Shown here piece after piece: positions 35,144 through 46,827 of a stretch of 64,000 nt of DNA; the stretch's first letter is position 1, and every line of letters starts with the position of its first letter. Below the pieces are notes generated by a model, which made no database searches, was not told where the DNA came from, and was given only the letters and a program-made list of their open reading frames with translations. The translations under genes and the position numbers were made by a program. The DNA lies in assembly GCA_039545355.1 (NCBI GenBank), contig BCJJ01000025.1, positions 584,820 through 648,819 of the forward strand. Reading direction: 5' to 3'. The stretch comes from Trichosporon coremiiforme (lineage: Eukaryota; Basidiomycota; Tremellomycetes; Trichosporonales; Trichosporonaceae).

Positions 35144-37045
35144 TGTTAGTCTACTTTGTGTAGTGTCGAAGTCATGTCACGTCGACATTGTCGCGATCGT
35201 CGCGTGGAGGTTGGCGTGGAGGTCGTCCCGTCCCCGTTCTTACGTAAAGAAACCTCTAACATGACGCCGAGTTAGTCGTCCCCGCGTCATTGTGAGTTTC
35301 AGCCAGGTCCGCAATTGTCTCTACTCAGGTTCGAATCCTCCCAGTCGCTTCGCCGAGACTTCTGAGTGGCGAGTTCATGTTATTGTTCGATGGTGGAGCA
35401 GGTGTGAGGGAGTGTGGAGGCAGCCCGCGTCGGGGGCTCCAACTCCGATGAACGGAAATCAGGTCGGAATGTCAACTCTTGGAGAATATACCAAGACACT
35501 GGGCTGGCTGGACGGGCAAGTTATTGGAGATGACGGGACACAGTCACGGGAACGGCAGATGGACATCCGCGAATCGCGGAGAAGTGTGAGTAAGTAACGG
35601 CAATTGGGGATGGGATCGACGGTCGCGCGAGCGTGAGCGTACGTGACGGTATTGTTCGCCACCCACTGTAGCTGGCCAAGGCTAAGCCGGCTAGTATGTA
35701 AACGAGCTAGTGAGATCGCCCATTTGGACATCCGCTGAATGAATGGCGGTTGAATAGAATCCCGAGAAAACTGGCCGGAAACCCATAGGTGTCACGAATT
35801 GTCGCTCATGTCCGGGAGAGAGGCGGAGGCGCTCTTGTCCGACGTTGCGTCAGGTACATGGGAGCACTGGAGCTGGAGCGCTGGAGCGGGGCCAGCGGGG
35901 GGCCACAGCGGGGGGCCACCCCGCTGGAGCTGACTGTAGCGCTGGAGCAGTGGGCTTGAGCAATAGGGCAAGGGCACAAGAGAGCACGGGTGCACAGGGC
36001 TTGGGGAAGAGGAGTATGGGCGGGGGGGGGGGGGGGGGGGGGGGGGGGGCATGAGAGGAGACACGTACCTCCGCTGACAGGTGGGCCAGAATGTCGGAGG
36101 TATGCGAATCTGTACCTGCCCATTCGCAGGAGCCCAGAGCATTGACACCAACATACCAGAAGTGATTCAGCACTATGCTTTGGCCGCGCTGTCCTTCGTG
36201 CGCTGAGTCAGCTTCTGTGCGTCAGATGACACTTGAGTCAACCTCAAGCCTCAAGCGTAGATGAAACAGGGCTTCATTGAGGTAGATCCTGTCGAAGAGG
36301 ACAAGTCACTCCGCTTTCCTACCCTGTGCTCCACACTCGCACACTCCCATACATCAACCTTTACCCCTTCTCCTATGCGCAGCGGAAGCATAATGCCAAG
36401 CCTCGGACGAGTCCTACGCACGAATTACCAGCCTAGGTAATCTGCCGCGACGCTGAGTCGTCCTCTCCGTAATCGATGTCTATTCCTGGCGTCTCGTGGC
36501 TCGGATCCGAGGCACAACTCCCACACTTGCTGCCTGTTGAGGAGTGTGTCGATCCGATCACGGGGGAGACCTGGCGGCGTCGTGCAACTCCGCCAATCCA
36601 TGCGCACCCGAGCGGACCACCGCGCGCCGCTCCGGGCGCCGTGACTATTACGAGCTCGATCACTTCGCCCATCTCCGAGAACGCGTCAGCGTTGTGCTCC
36701 AACTCCCTCCAACATTCATTGTTGATTGTTGACAGAAGTAAGCGGTAGAGTGACAGTCGACGCCAAGCACACCAAGCCTGGCCCACAGCGCCCGACGCCT
36801 CACAACTTGTCCAGATCCCGTCACCTCCTGTCACCCGTCACCTGACCTTCTTCATCTCCGTCGCATGCGTCGGCTGTTATCATGTTATTGTCTGCGTTTC
36901 CTGACGTTGATTGTCGCAGCAACCAGGGCAGCAGGGAGGTAAAAGGTCTATGAATCTGCATTGAATGACGAGTTACAACCTATCAGAGTATTCACTTCGG
37001 TTATTCGATTCCGTTCTTCTCGGGTACCTTCTGACTGGACTCGAC
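35144..37045. other. 1.9 kb intergenic with G-run and GGAGC repeats
   Basis: Contains repeats of GCTGGAGC around 35868-35950 with inverted GGGGCCAGC/GCTGGAGC arms, then the 28-base G run. Overlapping open frames at 36433-36834 on both strands look partly protein-like but could not be assembled into a gene. Confidence 0.4.
36022..36049 (+). repeat. poly-G homopolymer, 28 bases
   Basis: An uninterrupted run of 28 G residues, preceded by a C and followed by CATGAG. Length should be treated as approximate because homopolymers are error-prone in assembly. Confidence 0.85.
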
Positions 37046-38137
37046 TCATCTTCCTCCTTCTTTCATCGGATTCTTTAATACGTCCGTTATCTTTTCGTCG
37101 CAAGGCGAGGAGCATTGTTTCCCGCCAGGGAAGCCCACTAACGAGGCGGGGCTAGGGTGGGAGGAGCATAGCAACTGAGGGAGCGCGATGTATCCGCCTT
37201 GCCGCCAGCTCTGTTTATTCTTCTCAGGTGTCTTGGCGCCTGGTGCTTCTTCGGGTTCGGGGGGCTCGACTGCCTCGACACCCCTGCGTTCCTGCCACAG
37301 AGAGTCTTCGGCGATCTCCTCCAGATCCTCGCACGAAAGCAGAGGAGGCGTGCGGCAACAGTCGTCGTCGTCCTTATCGTCCTCGTCTTCTTCTTCTGCA
37401 GAGCAGCGCTGTAATGCGGGGAGCTCCTCGAGTTCCTCGACGTCTGCCTCGATAAAGTCGGCCCTCGGTTCGGTGCCTGTGGAAGCGAGTTGGGATAGTG
37501 CCTGGTGAAGACGGTGGGAGTCGGCGGACTTGGAGGCGACGTCGTCACAGTACACGACAGCAGGCGAGTGCTTGCGCGGAAGCTCCAGCCAGGCGGTCGC
37601 AACAACAGCGTCGTCCTCGTCCTCCTCGTCATCGTCGTCACAGACGGCGGCGACGTGGACGACAACGGAGGCAAGCTCGTCATAGACGAGCTCGTCGTAG
37701 TTCTCGTCGAGCTCGACGGACTCGATGTGCGAGACCTCGAACTCGCAGCACATCATGTCGTCCTCGTCGGCATCGGGGGTGCCGACGGTGGTCTCAGCCC
37801 AGTCGGAGGAAGAGTCGGAAGAGTCATCCTCCATGTCACTGAGAACATCGTCGAGCCAGCGCTCCTCGGCCTCCTCCTCGTCCTCCTCGGAGAGAACAGA
37901 GAGACCGAGAGCGCCGGGAGCGCGCCAGTCGGTCAGCTCCGAAGCAGGAGTAGGGGTGTCGAGCGTAGCCCAGGCGGAGCGAAGAGCCTCGCGAACGAGG
38001 ACGCCACGGCGGAGCACGTCGTTGCTGTCGCGGCCGCCGACGGAGGGCTCGAGCGACGAGAGCTTGTGGCGCGACACGTTGATGAGCCGGACACCGAGCG
38101 GCGTCAGGGTCGGCTGAGTGTTGCTGGCAAAGTGCAT
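37046..38137 (-). CDS. acidic Ser/Asp/Glu-rich orphan protein
   Basis: An intronless open frame of unknown function. From MHFASNTQPTLTPLGVRLIN (chosen start) it runs 364 codons. A moderately conserved-looking N-terminal part (SRHKLSSLEPSVGGRDSN, RRGVLVREALRSAWATL) is followed by many acidic stretches (SEEDEEEAEERWLDDVLSD, DDDDEEDEDDAVVATAWLEL, EEEDEDDKDDDD). The same frame stays open to an ATG at 38575. However, a minus-strand TATATAA near 38584-38590 would place the transcription start downstream of that ATG, and the extra residues look like translated leader. A long 5'UTR and strongly acidic product suggest a regulated, possibly unstable nuclear protein; that is inference. Confidence 0.6.
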   Translation of the reverse strand: MHFASNTQPTLTPLGVRLINVSRHKLSSLEPSVGGRDSNDVLRRGVLVREALRSAWATLDTPTPASELTDWRAPGALGLSVLSEEDEEEAEERWLDDVLSDMEDDSSDSSSDWAETTVGTPDADEDDMMCCEFEVSHIESVELDENYDELVYDELASVVVHVAAVCDDDDEEDEDDAVVATAWLELPRKHSPAVVYCDDVASKSADSHRLHQALSQLASTGTEPRADFIEADVEELEELPALQRCSAEEEDEDDKDDDDCCRTPPLLSCEDLEEIAEDSLWQERRGVEAVEPPEPEEAPGAKTPEKNKQSWRQGGYIALPQLLCSSHPSPASLVGFPGGKQCSSPCDEKITDVLKNPMKEGGR

Positions 38138-41100
38138 GTTGCTGGTCCCGCGGAGCGAACGCGGGCGGGTCGGGGTGGTGGTGTACGAGTGGCTCACGAA
38201 GGAGCGGTCAGACCTAGTGTCGGTTGAAGAGGTGCGTGTGGCGGCGGCCGTCAGTCCCCGTATAATAGAGCTAGGGAGGGCGGTGTCGTTGTCTTGGTCG
38301 GAGTAGGAACAAGAGCGCAGGCAATGGGCATTTTGCGGATGATCATAGTTGACGGCCGTAGAGGTGTTGTCGTGGGTGAGCAGCGACAGATTGGTGTTTG
38401 GGTAGGTTGAGCTTAGGGCGTAGGGGGTGAGACGTTGTATGGTGGTAGTCGTCTCGGAGTGTACCTGGGATATGGATAGGTGCTCAGCAGGGCATAGCGA
38501 TACGATAAGCGATGTCCGGGGTGAGAAGAGAAGGAAGTGGTGTGGTGAGCAGAGAAGGAGAGGGGGCAGAGCCAAGCCGCAGATTGTTATATACGGTGGT
38601 CGTGGACAAATGTTGGCCGCTGCGGTTGTACAGTGGGAGAGCGGGTGATGTCAAGGGGGTAGGACGGTAACAGGGGGGACGAGGACTAGACGGCCAGTGC
38701 CGGTCAGGAACGGAATCCTCGCTTGGTGTCACCCTGAATGAGCTTGGCAATTCCGACCCAGACTCAGACTCGAGTCGACACCCTGTCCACCCTGTCGCCT
38801 TGCTCGTCTACAGCCCGCGCTCCCTGACTGGCCCACCGGATCCGCGACATACCGGGTCGATGTGTCAGAGTCGAGGCCTTCTGCGCTACGCCTCCACTAC
38901 GTTTGTCGCTTTGTCGCCTGAGAGAGATGTAGACGATCTCAGTCCAGTCATGCTCAGTCATCCAGATCACCCAGACGTCATGGCGCAGCATCCTTCACCT
39001 GACACCCATGACACCAACACTCGACGCTGACCAAGCGGCCTCTAGCTGCATTCCGTCCTGTTATCTCTACTCCGCCCCGTCTAGGAATCCAGCACCGCAT
39101 GCATCAGCGAGACACGTTGATTCGGGCCATTTCCAGTATACTTCCACATCAGTACAGCATGCAATCGGTGCTAGCCGTGATGATCTGTGATCTGGCTGCC
39201 GTCTTTTCCAACTTTTTCCCAGCGACGGCCCGCACACGGTTGCCAGCCGCAACGACCGACGCGAGGGCCGACTCGTCGTCGAATGGAAACGAAACAAGCC
39301 CCTTCCGTGCGTAGGGCCCGTATCTGTTTTGGTCGCACGTCCCACCAAGGCGACATGCAGCCAGGCTCTACCCTGCGGCGTCCTCGCATGTCGTTGGCTG
39401 GCGGCGCGCCAACATTGACCCCTCCGAGCGCTCCGAGCTGCACCTCTGCAAGACCCGCCCGGACGAGTCAGAACTTGATCTTGCATGCACGTTATGCCTT
39501 TGCAGCGTGTGACCCGTCTTGCAAGCCACGTCTACAGCCCACAGCGCCATCCCAGCAACAGCCACACCCCGTTCCCGGACTGTGGAGGCTGGGTGGGACG
39601 TGCGTGTACATGCTCAGTTTGCAGTGCTGGCCAGACTGACTCAGCGGCACGATACAGCGGTTGAGCACTGCGGCGCTGCGGCGCTACGGGCTATCACCGC
39701 CGTTCGGGCTACCGAGCACTGGTACTTGCAAAAACAGCCGGCAGACACGGTCAGCGGCCACGCTCGGATGGCCGACAGCCTAACCGCCGTTGGTCCGCCG
39801 TACGCTTGGCGAGTGCCGCGTCTTGCCGTTGCATAGCTCAGTGATTTCAACGCAGACAGTCCGAGAAGACGGCGTACCCCCAATAATGCACCTCTTCTTG
39901 GGAAACGGCCCTTTCTGTCTGCCCGCTGTATCTTCCCGCGAACCGAGCCCGCAGCCCGCAGCCCTCAGCCTGAGACGCTCCCATGCATGCATGACCGGCA
40001 GCCAGCTGTTCTCAACCTCGCGTTTGCCGCAGAAAAGTCCCACTATCAACCCGTGCAGAGCTAGCAAAGCCCCCAGAGGATCTCCATCGGCGGAGGCCGA
40101 TAGTCCAGACTCGTCGTATAGAGTGCAAAACTCACTCTGCCGGGCCGCTCCGACTGCCAAAATGGGAACGGCCGACGCGGAGCAGAGTTGCCCGCACCTT
40201 GCCCGATCGTTGCCCGTGCCTCTCCTCTCCTGCCTCTGGCCGCCCTAGATGACTGCGGATGTGCTTAAGCGAGCACCGTCGAATGTGCACTGCGCTGTAA
40301 CGAGGGCATCGGTGTGCACCCGAATACGCATCGATCCGGTGACTGCGAAAGTTGACGCAGCATCGATCGAGAATGCAAAAGTAGACATGAGGTGCACCTG
40401 CAGATCTGGTGAACTTTTGTGTGCGGCCGAAACATATTCGCACAGAGTGAACTTTTCCGGCAAGCGCTAGCGTCGATTAGAGTCGAGTCAATCCGACGTC
40501 ACCAAGTTCCGAGCGCTGCCTGCTGCCTACTGCCTGACAATTCAGAGTGGAGCTTCGGTACTGCGCAAATGCACCACACGCTCCATGTGTACACATGCAC
40601 ATGCCTCTGACCGGCTGAGTCCGGAGGTCCTCGTTACGCATGTCGACGTAAACATGACCGTGTTTGTCCTCCTTTGCACAGCGCGGAAGACCGACGAGCC
40701 CTGTGTATCGTGGGAATGCACCACGAGTGCACAGCGGTCTGCTGCGGTCGTGCAGTGCAGCACCGCAGCGGGCCCGTCGCAAGCTCCAAGCGAGCAAGCG
40801 AGAGCGTAGCGGAAAGTCAGGGTCACTGCCAGGCCCGCGATGCGCGAAAGGGTCATGTCGAGCACCAAGATGGCAGAAAACGGAGGGTCGGAGGGCCGAA
40901 CACAAGGGTCCCCGGATGCAAAATTCCATATTCCAGCTTGGCCTGCTTTGTTTACGTTTGAACGTGCCGCTGGCCCACGAGAGACGTCGAGCTAGGCGCA
41001 GTTCACGCAGACTTGCTGCGGCCGACCTTTCCTTCCTTCGGAAACATGTGTGCATGTGGGACGAGCACATGTGTTTATGGAACCTACGCATGTGCTCGGT

Positions 41101-42460
41101 GCGCATGTGGGTGGACTACCAGCCTCGTGGGAAAATGGGCAGAAGGAGCAGGAGTTGTGGCAGAACCCTAGTACGCTCAGCCTGGACTTAGGCAAGCCCG
41201 CCAGAGCCGCCTGCATAGATATCGTACACTCACTGGAGGCATGGAGTATCTCCGCCTCCGTGACAGGGCCGGCGGTAGTGGCGTATCTGATCGTGGCGTA
41301 TAACTTGAACCCCGCGTCAGAAGCCGCAAGTTGCTCCGCACGCCGCGGCGAGAACAAGGCCCCGCGGGCCAAGACCACGCCTGAACAGGTACGAGGCGTG
41401 ATTCCACGATGCCCACATGCGTCGTCTGGACCGAGACCAAGCCTCCACCGCCTGCAGACGAGGGCTTGGCGTCGTATCGACTGGAAGCGGCGGGGTCACT
41501 CGGCGGGGATCTCTCGGCCAGATGCGATGGCGAGTGGGCCCGGGCCGACTGTTGACGTCGAGTCGTATACCCTGATAATACTTCAAGTCCATCGTGCGCG
41601 GGGAGTCCCGCGGTATGGCTGACCGGGCCGGGATGGCGCCAGGTCAGCCATGAAGAGTCAGCAGACGGCGGAGAGGCTTGGTAGGTGGTGGAGGTCAGGA
41701 AGGGTGGAGATCGCCGCCCTTCATGTGAATGACGAGATCTTGTGGCAGATCCGGTGTCGGAGGTGGTCAAGTTGATGAAGACGGCACCTTTACGCACCTG
41801 AGTAATACGGAGCGCGAGCAATTCTCTGTGTGGTTACTGGCAGCGGCAGCAGTGGGGGCAGTAGACGTGGCAGAGGTTACGGCAGTGGCCACCATGTAGA
41901 GACCGATCCCGAGAATGTCTAGGTCATTGCGTTGTTCTTGGTATTCTCCTTGTTGTCACAGTGTCTGCGAGTTCATTTCTAAGGGTACTACTCTCGCTGT
42001 ACTTCAGATAGTACAACGCGCATACATGCGATGCTCGCTCAGGGGAGGAGGACATTGCATGTTGTACGTTGCGGCAGATCGCTAGGTTGCCAAGTGCTAC
42101 CCGCCGCTTCTTCTGGCATTACTCTCTCCTCGGCACGACCTAGTCAGGTGCCCAAGCTATCGTGAAGCGTGTGTCGCTTTGGTCGAGCCTGCCATCCGGA
42201 TATACTGGGCAGGTATAGGTAGAGGGGTAAAAGCACTGGCGAGAGTGAGCCCTGTCAACACTTCTACGCCATCCGCAACTGCCACTCCCACCACGTCGGC
42301 ATTCCTTCTTCATCCCCTCCCAAACCCTAGGATCCTGCTCCTCACATACTGCTTATGCTTATCCACCTCTCTGAAGAGCCCTGCAGGCCGTTCTTTGCTT
42401 GATGTGAAGGGGACGCGTTCAAGTATCCCTCACACCGTCCATCAACAGATCAACAATTCA
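38138..42460. other. 4.3 kb gene-poor stretch
   Basis: No gene could be supported. It contains a probable TATA box and leader of the acidic protein at its left end. ACATGTG/GCATGTG words recur at 41045-41110. At 41000-41940, minus-strand stretches such as GFKLYATIRYATTAGPVTEA look protein-like but sit among stops and are not joined by convincing splice sites. Confidence 0.35.
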
Positions 42461-42546
42461 GGCCACTTAGCTCAGTTGGTTAGAGCGTATGCTTAACATC
42501 TGCTTTGTCACGCATAAGGTCGGCGGTTCGACCCCGCCAGAGGTCA
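42461..42546 (+). tRNA. tRNA-Val(AAC) with 12-nt intron
   Basis: The cloverleaf is read directly: acceptor GGCCACT/AGAGGTC (one A-A mismatch, one G-T), D arm GCTC..GAGC, anticodon stem TATGC/GCATA, loop TTAACAC with anticodon AAC, T arm GGCGG TTCGACC CCGCC, discriminator A. The intron is 42499-42510, in the canonical position one base 3' of the anticodon. The spliced length is 74 nt. A short T run (CTTTTG) follows as Pol III terminator. Confidence 0.95.
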
Positions 42547-42871
42547 TTACTTTTGAATCATCGTTTTCCCGCCCACTGTAAAACCCAGTGTCTGCATGAC
42601 TTTTTATCTCCAGCAACCGGTCAGGACGGGAGCAGAGGCATAGCCCAGCCGAAGCACATAGCCAGGTCAACATGGTCAAACAAGCTTTCTTGGTCCGAAA
42701 CAGGGCGTTCGTGGTTGTGTTTGTCACTGCAACTGAAATCCCGCAAACCTCCACCACGCGTGACACGGCCCGTTTTCATTGTCGCCAAAACGCCTTCTGA
42801 CGCTCTCCGTACTCCCCAGAACAGCGGCAGCGATGCACAGACGCCGCGCAGACGTTTAGAGGGCCAAAAAC

Positions 42872-42965
42872 TGACCTCTGGCAGGGTCGAACCGCCGACC
42901 TTATGCGTAAACCTCTTAGTATTCGAGTGTTAAGCATACGCTCTAACCAACTGAGCTAAGTGGCC
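42872..42965 (-). tRNA. tRNA-Val(AAC) with 20-nt intron
   Basis: Same mature sequence as the plus-strand copy except one base in the T stem (CTGCC for CCGCC). The intron at 42908-42927 is 20 nt and unrelated in sequence to the other copy's intron. A TTTTT terminator follows on the minus strand. It forms a head-to-tail inverted pair (tail-to-tail orientation) with the first copy, 325 bases apart. Confidence 0.95.
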
Positions 42966-43218
42966 TTTGTGCTTTGCACGAAAGCGTGGCGGGGCGCCGG
43001 CTGGCGCCCCCCTCGGCGCTGGTGCGACGCGCACGCGGCGCACACGAGGCGCAGCGTTCCTGAGACATGGCGCTGCGCTAGTGTCAGCGCGAGTTAGTCG
43101 CCACTTGACGGAGATCAGTGGCAAGGTGGCGCCTCTTCGAGCACATGGATTCACACCTGCTGACATTCTTCTCTACTGCAGCATCCTACGGGATCTAGAC
43201 GACGTTCTCGACGCATTT

Positions 43219-46200
43219 TCAGAGGCTAATTAACAGGTAAGGCACCTCAACGTCCTCACCCTCGGCGTCGTTGGCCATGACCTCGACGAGGAGGCTCTTT
43301 TGCCACTTGGGGAGGGGCTTCTTGGAGACTTCTTCGACGAGCTCGGTCATGGGCTTGGGGAGGCGCTCGGCGGCCTTCTTGGGGGGCGTGAAGGAGGACC
43401 AAAGCATGGACACGCCCTGAGAGACCATCTGGAGCTCGAGCTTGTGTTCCTTCTCGAACCAGTCGATGATTTCCTGCAGCGTCGGGTTGCCGTTGATCTC
43501 GAAGCGGTCCCAGAGCGTCCAGTCCTTGCCGTTGTACGTCTGCTTGGCGGCCGCGATCGGCTCCGAGAAGCCGAAGAACGGCAGAGCCAGGTTCACGAAG
43601 CCGTTCTTGTACGCCTCGAGGTCCGTCTTGCCGTCGATGATCTTGTACAGCTCGAGACAGACCAGGCCGACAGCGAGCGCAGTCGTCGTCGCGATCGCGG
43701 GAATGATCTTGCCCGCAATCAGCTTCGTCTTGTGCCTGTTCGCCTCAGTGATGCCGTAGTTGCGCGCACGGAGGTTGGACGCGGCAGTGATGAAGTCGAT
43801 GTGGTGGTTGCTGTCGTCGTCCTTCTCAAAGTCGACGGGCTGGAGGCGGAAGCCAGCGAGCGAGCTCGGCGAGGGCAGAGCGGCGACAATTTTCTCAATG
43901 TCCTCGCTGTCCTCGGGCTCGTTGGTCGGGGCCGGCTCGTTCTCGTTCACCTGGATCTTGACGCCAGACTTGGGCGTGAAGGCGGGAACCTCAAAGTTCT
44001 CCAGCGCCTGCTTGAACACCTCGGGATCGGTCGAGCCCTTGAGGCCATAGTTGTACGCGTGCAGGTTGGCAGCAGCAACGAGGTACTCAAAGTCGAGCGG
44101 GTCCTCAATGTTAAACTTGAGCGCGTCAGGGGCGCGCTTCGGACCAGACCAGAAGGGTGTGCCGTTTGAGTTGACCTGGTCCTTGGGCAGGTTGTACAGG
44201 AGCTGAGAGATCTCGTTGACGTAGTCGTTCTGGAACTGCAGGCGCGCCCATTGCACGCACTCGGCGAAGGTGGTCGGGCGCTTGACAAGGTAGCGCTCAA
44301 TCTGCTTCAGCTGCTCAAAGTGCTGGCCCGAAGACTTGAGGGTCGTCTCGACAAAGTTGGGCTGCGACAGGTACAGGTTGACAGTGGTCGGGGGGTTGAC
44401 GAAGAGCGAGTCGAACGCCTCGCGCGCCCACTGGATCGTGTGCTCGATGGCGTTCGGGAAGTTCTTGACCGTGCACGACGGGATCGACTTCTCAGGCGGG
44501 TCCTGCGACGACGAGTACGACTCGGTCAGGAACGGAATGACGACCTGCGTGTTGGCCTTGGTACCGAGCGTGCCCGACTCGAGCAGCGGCTTCTGGAAGA
44601 AGACACAGCGGCGGTCCATGTATTGACGCGCCGAGACGTTGTCGAGCGCGTTCGTGACACAATCGAGCTTGCCGAAGAACTCGTCGCCGAACTGCTGCTC
44701 AGTCTCGGGGCCGACACGCTCCTGGAGGGCGGTGATCTTGCCCTTCAGGTCCGGGTTCATGTCCGCGACGGCGTCGGCGGCAGACTCGGCCTTGAACTTG
44801 CCGACGTCCTTGGCACGGAACAGGAACTGACGGTTCAGGTTCGACTTCTCGATCGTGTCGAGGTCGGTGACAATAATCGAGCCCTTGGAGCCAGAGCCGA
44901 GACCCATCATGGACCAGTTCTTGAGCATCTCGCAACCAATGGCACCCGAGCCGACCAGGAACTGGCGGTTGTCGGCAATCTTCTGCTGGAAAGCCTTGCC
45001 GAGGACGGCGATCTGGCGGTCGTAGCGGGAGCCGGTCGGCTGGACGTCCTCCTCGGTAGGAGCTTGCGAGGGCAGCGACTCGAGCGAGTCAAAGTACATG
45101 ACCTGCTGCATGGGGTGGAACTTGGCCGAGACAGCCTTGAGGACCTCCTGGGCGACGAATCCTCCGATAACGGCGACCATGGGCGAGAGGTCACCGGTGG
45201 CCTGGAACGCGAGCGCCTCGAGGACTTTCTCGTCGAGGTCGCCGTCAGTAGCGGCGGACGAGTGGATCTCCTTGGCGATGGCGATAAAGGCGGCAGCGTC
45301 CTCGGCGTTGCGGGGGCGGGGGAGGCGGCCCTCCTTCTCAAAGTACGTGGAGAGCGCCTGGAAGCCGACGTGCAGGGTCGCGGGGCGGTCCCACTTGGCA
45401 AAGTCTGTGATGAAGAATTCGGGCTGGGTGAGCGAGTCCTTGAGCGACTTGAAGTGGAGCATCTTGGCCATCTTGACCTGGGTGAAGATACCGCCAGACT
45501 TGTACTCGCCGAGGCCACGGGTGTCGCCGATCGTGAACGTGTACGGGCCCTTGACAGTCACCTTGCGGGGCTCGCAACCGTTGATCTTGTCCATGCCCTT
45601 GACCTCGGCGAAGGTGACAAAGTCGCCGTCCTCCAGGCCGTGGCGCGACTCGTCAAAGCAGGTCACGAGCGCGTCCTCCGACTCCTCGATGTAGACGACC
45701 ATACCGCTGAGCGGGTTCTCCCCGGTGGGGTCAACGCAGGTGAAGTCATCGCCAAAGTCGTTGAAGACGGATCCGAAGAGACCGCGGACGTCCGCAGCGA
45801 TGAAGAAGATGCCCTTGGTGCGGCAGAACTCGTCGATTTCAATCTGCTTCGAGAGGGGGGTGTCCGTGAGGACGACAACCTGATGTCAGTGCCGGCTGCG
45901 GCAAAGCGCTTACCTGATACGGGGCGACCATCTCAGGGGTGACCTCACCCTCTCCCTCGAGCACACGGACGGGCACGTACGAGTTGAGCTCGGCGAGCCG
46001 GGGCGCGGTGACCTCAGCACGGGGCTTGCCGACGTCCTCCTCACGGAGGAAGAACTGTCGTCAGCATATACACAGGAGCACAGACGCGTCGGAATTAGTC
46101 GCTGGCGTGCTCGAAACTCACTTGCGTTCCAAGGTCCGCAACCTCCACAGGAGCGGGGTCGTAAACAGTGACGCTCTTGACACCGGCGAGAGCAACGTTC

Positions 46201-46526
46201 TTGGCTGATGGTCAGCTCAGATGGCGATTGGATAGCTTACCAATCTCAACACCCAATCCCTTCATGCCGACGATCAGAACGTTCGACGACGCCATCTTCT
46301 TCATGGCCTCATGTCCGAGGACATAACTGAAACGTCAACAAAACTCTGAGCGCGATATACTCACAGCTGGCGAGAGTAGAGACCCTCTGATCCAGAGTTA
46401 GCAAGTGCCACACCGCTTCATCATTCGGTCTCACCATCAACTGCATTGTTAGCTGCAATCACTGCGGAGAAGCTTGATGAACGTACTCTGGTCCCCAGGC
46501 TGGTCGACCTGCATCGCGGACGCCAT
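43219..46526 (-). CDS. UBA1: ubiquitin-activating enzyme E1
   Basis: Activates ubiquitin by adenylation and thioester formation. The N-terminus [13 protein letters not shown] is followed, across microexons, by [20 protein letters not shown] and [20 protein letters not shown], the first adenylation-like repeat. The second repeat shows [20 protein letters not shown] and [18 protein letters not shown]. The catalytic Cys is in [19 protein letters not shown]. The C-terminal ubiquitin-fold domain ends [10 protein letters not shown]. Spliced length is about 1,015 residues, normal for Uba1. At least five 5'-proximal introns are present. Exon 2 is the six bases 46435-46440 and exon 3 is 22 bases (46365-46386); both are flanked by CTAAC branch sites or GTGAG donors. 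Confidence 0.95.
46435..46440 (-). other. 6-nt microexon of UBA1
   Basis: TTGATG between GCTAACAATGCAG and GTGAGACC. It supplies most of the conserved Ile-Asp-Glu before LYSRQL. Skipping it leaves the frame open and gives a Lys instead. Confidence 0.75.
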
Positions 46527-46827
46527 TTCGCTAGAATCAACGCCGATTATTGAACAAAGTGGAAGAGGGTATTAGAACGTCTAGAATCCAATGTCTACTC
46601 CGCTGGTTGCAGCTCGATAAACAGTTAGGTTTCTCAACGAGTGATTGATCAGAAGCGAGAGCACCGTAGTGTCTGTTGCGGTCGGCATCGATGACGATGA
46701 GTAAGGAGTCTCAGGCTTACACCACGTGGTTTTGCTTCCGTTCATGGGTGGCAATCGGGTGGCGATTGAGGACCATGGCATGAGGCATCGCGATTCATTA
46801 CGTTGTACAACAGTCTATGATATGTGT

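Noticed and set aside
35325..35350. GGTTCGAATCC, identical to a Pol III B box
   Set aside because: The T-stem does not pair, and no D arm, anticodon stem or acceptor stem can be drawn upstream, so not a tRNA; at most a relic.
36433..36834. Overlapping protein-like frames on both strands
   Set aside because: Each looks partly coding, but neither has a start, stop and splice pattern that hold together.
41000..41940. Possible minus-strand multi-exon gene
   Set aside because: Some segments look protein-like but the candidate introns do not give a continuous frame and no family is recognised.
44251..45942. 563-codon open frame on the plus strand
   Set aside because: Antisense shadow of UBA1 caused by the same codon bias.
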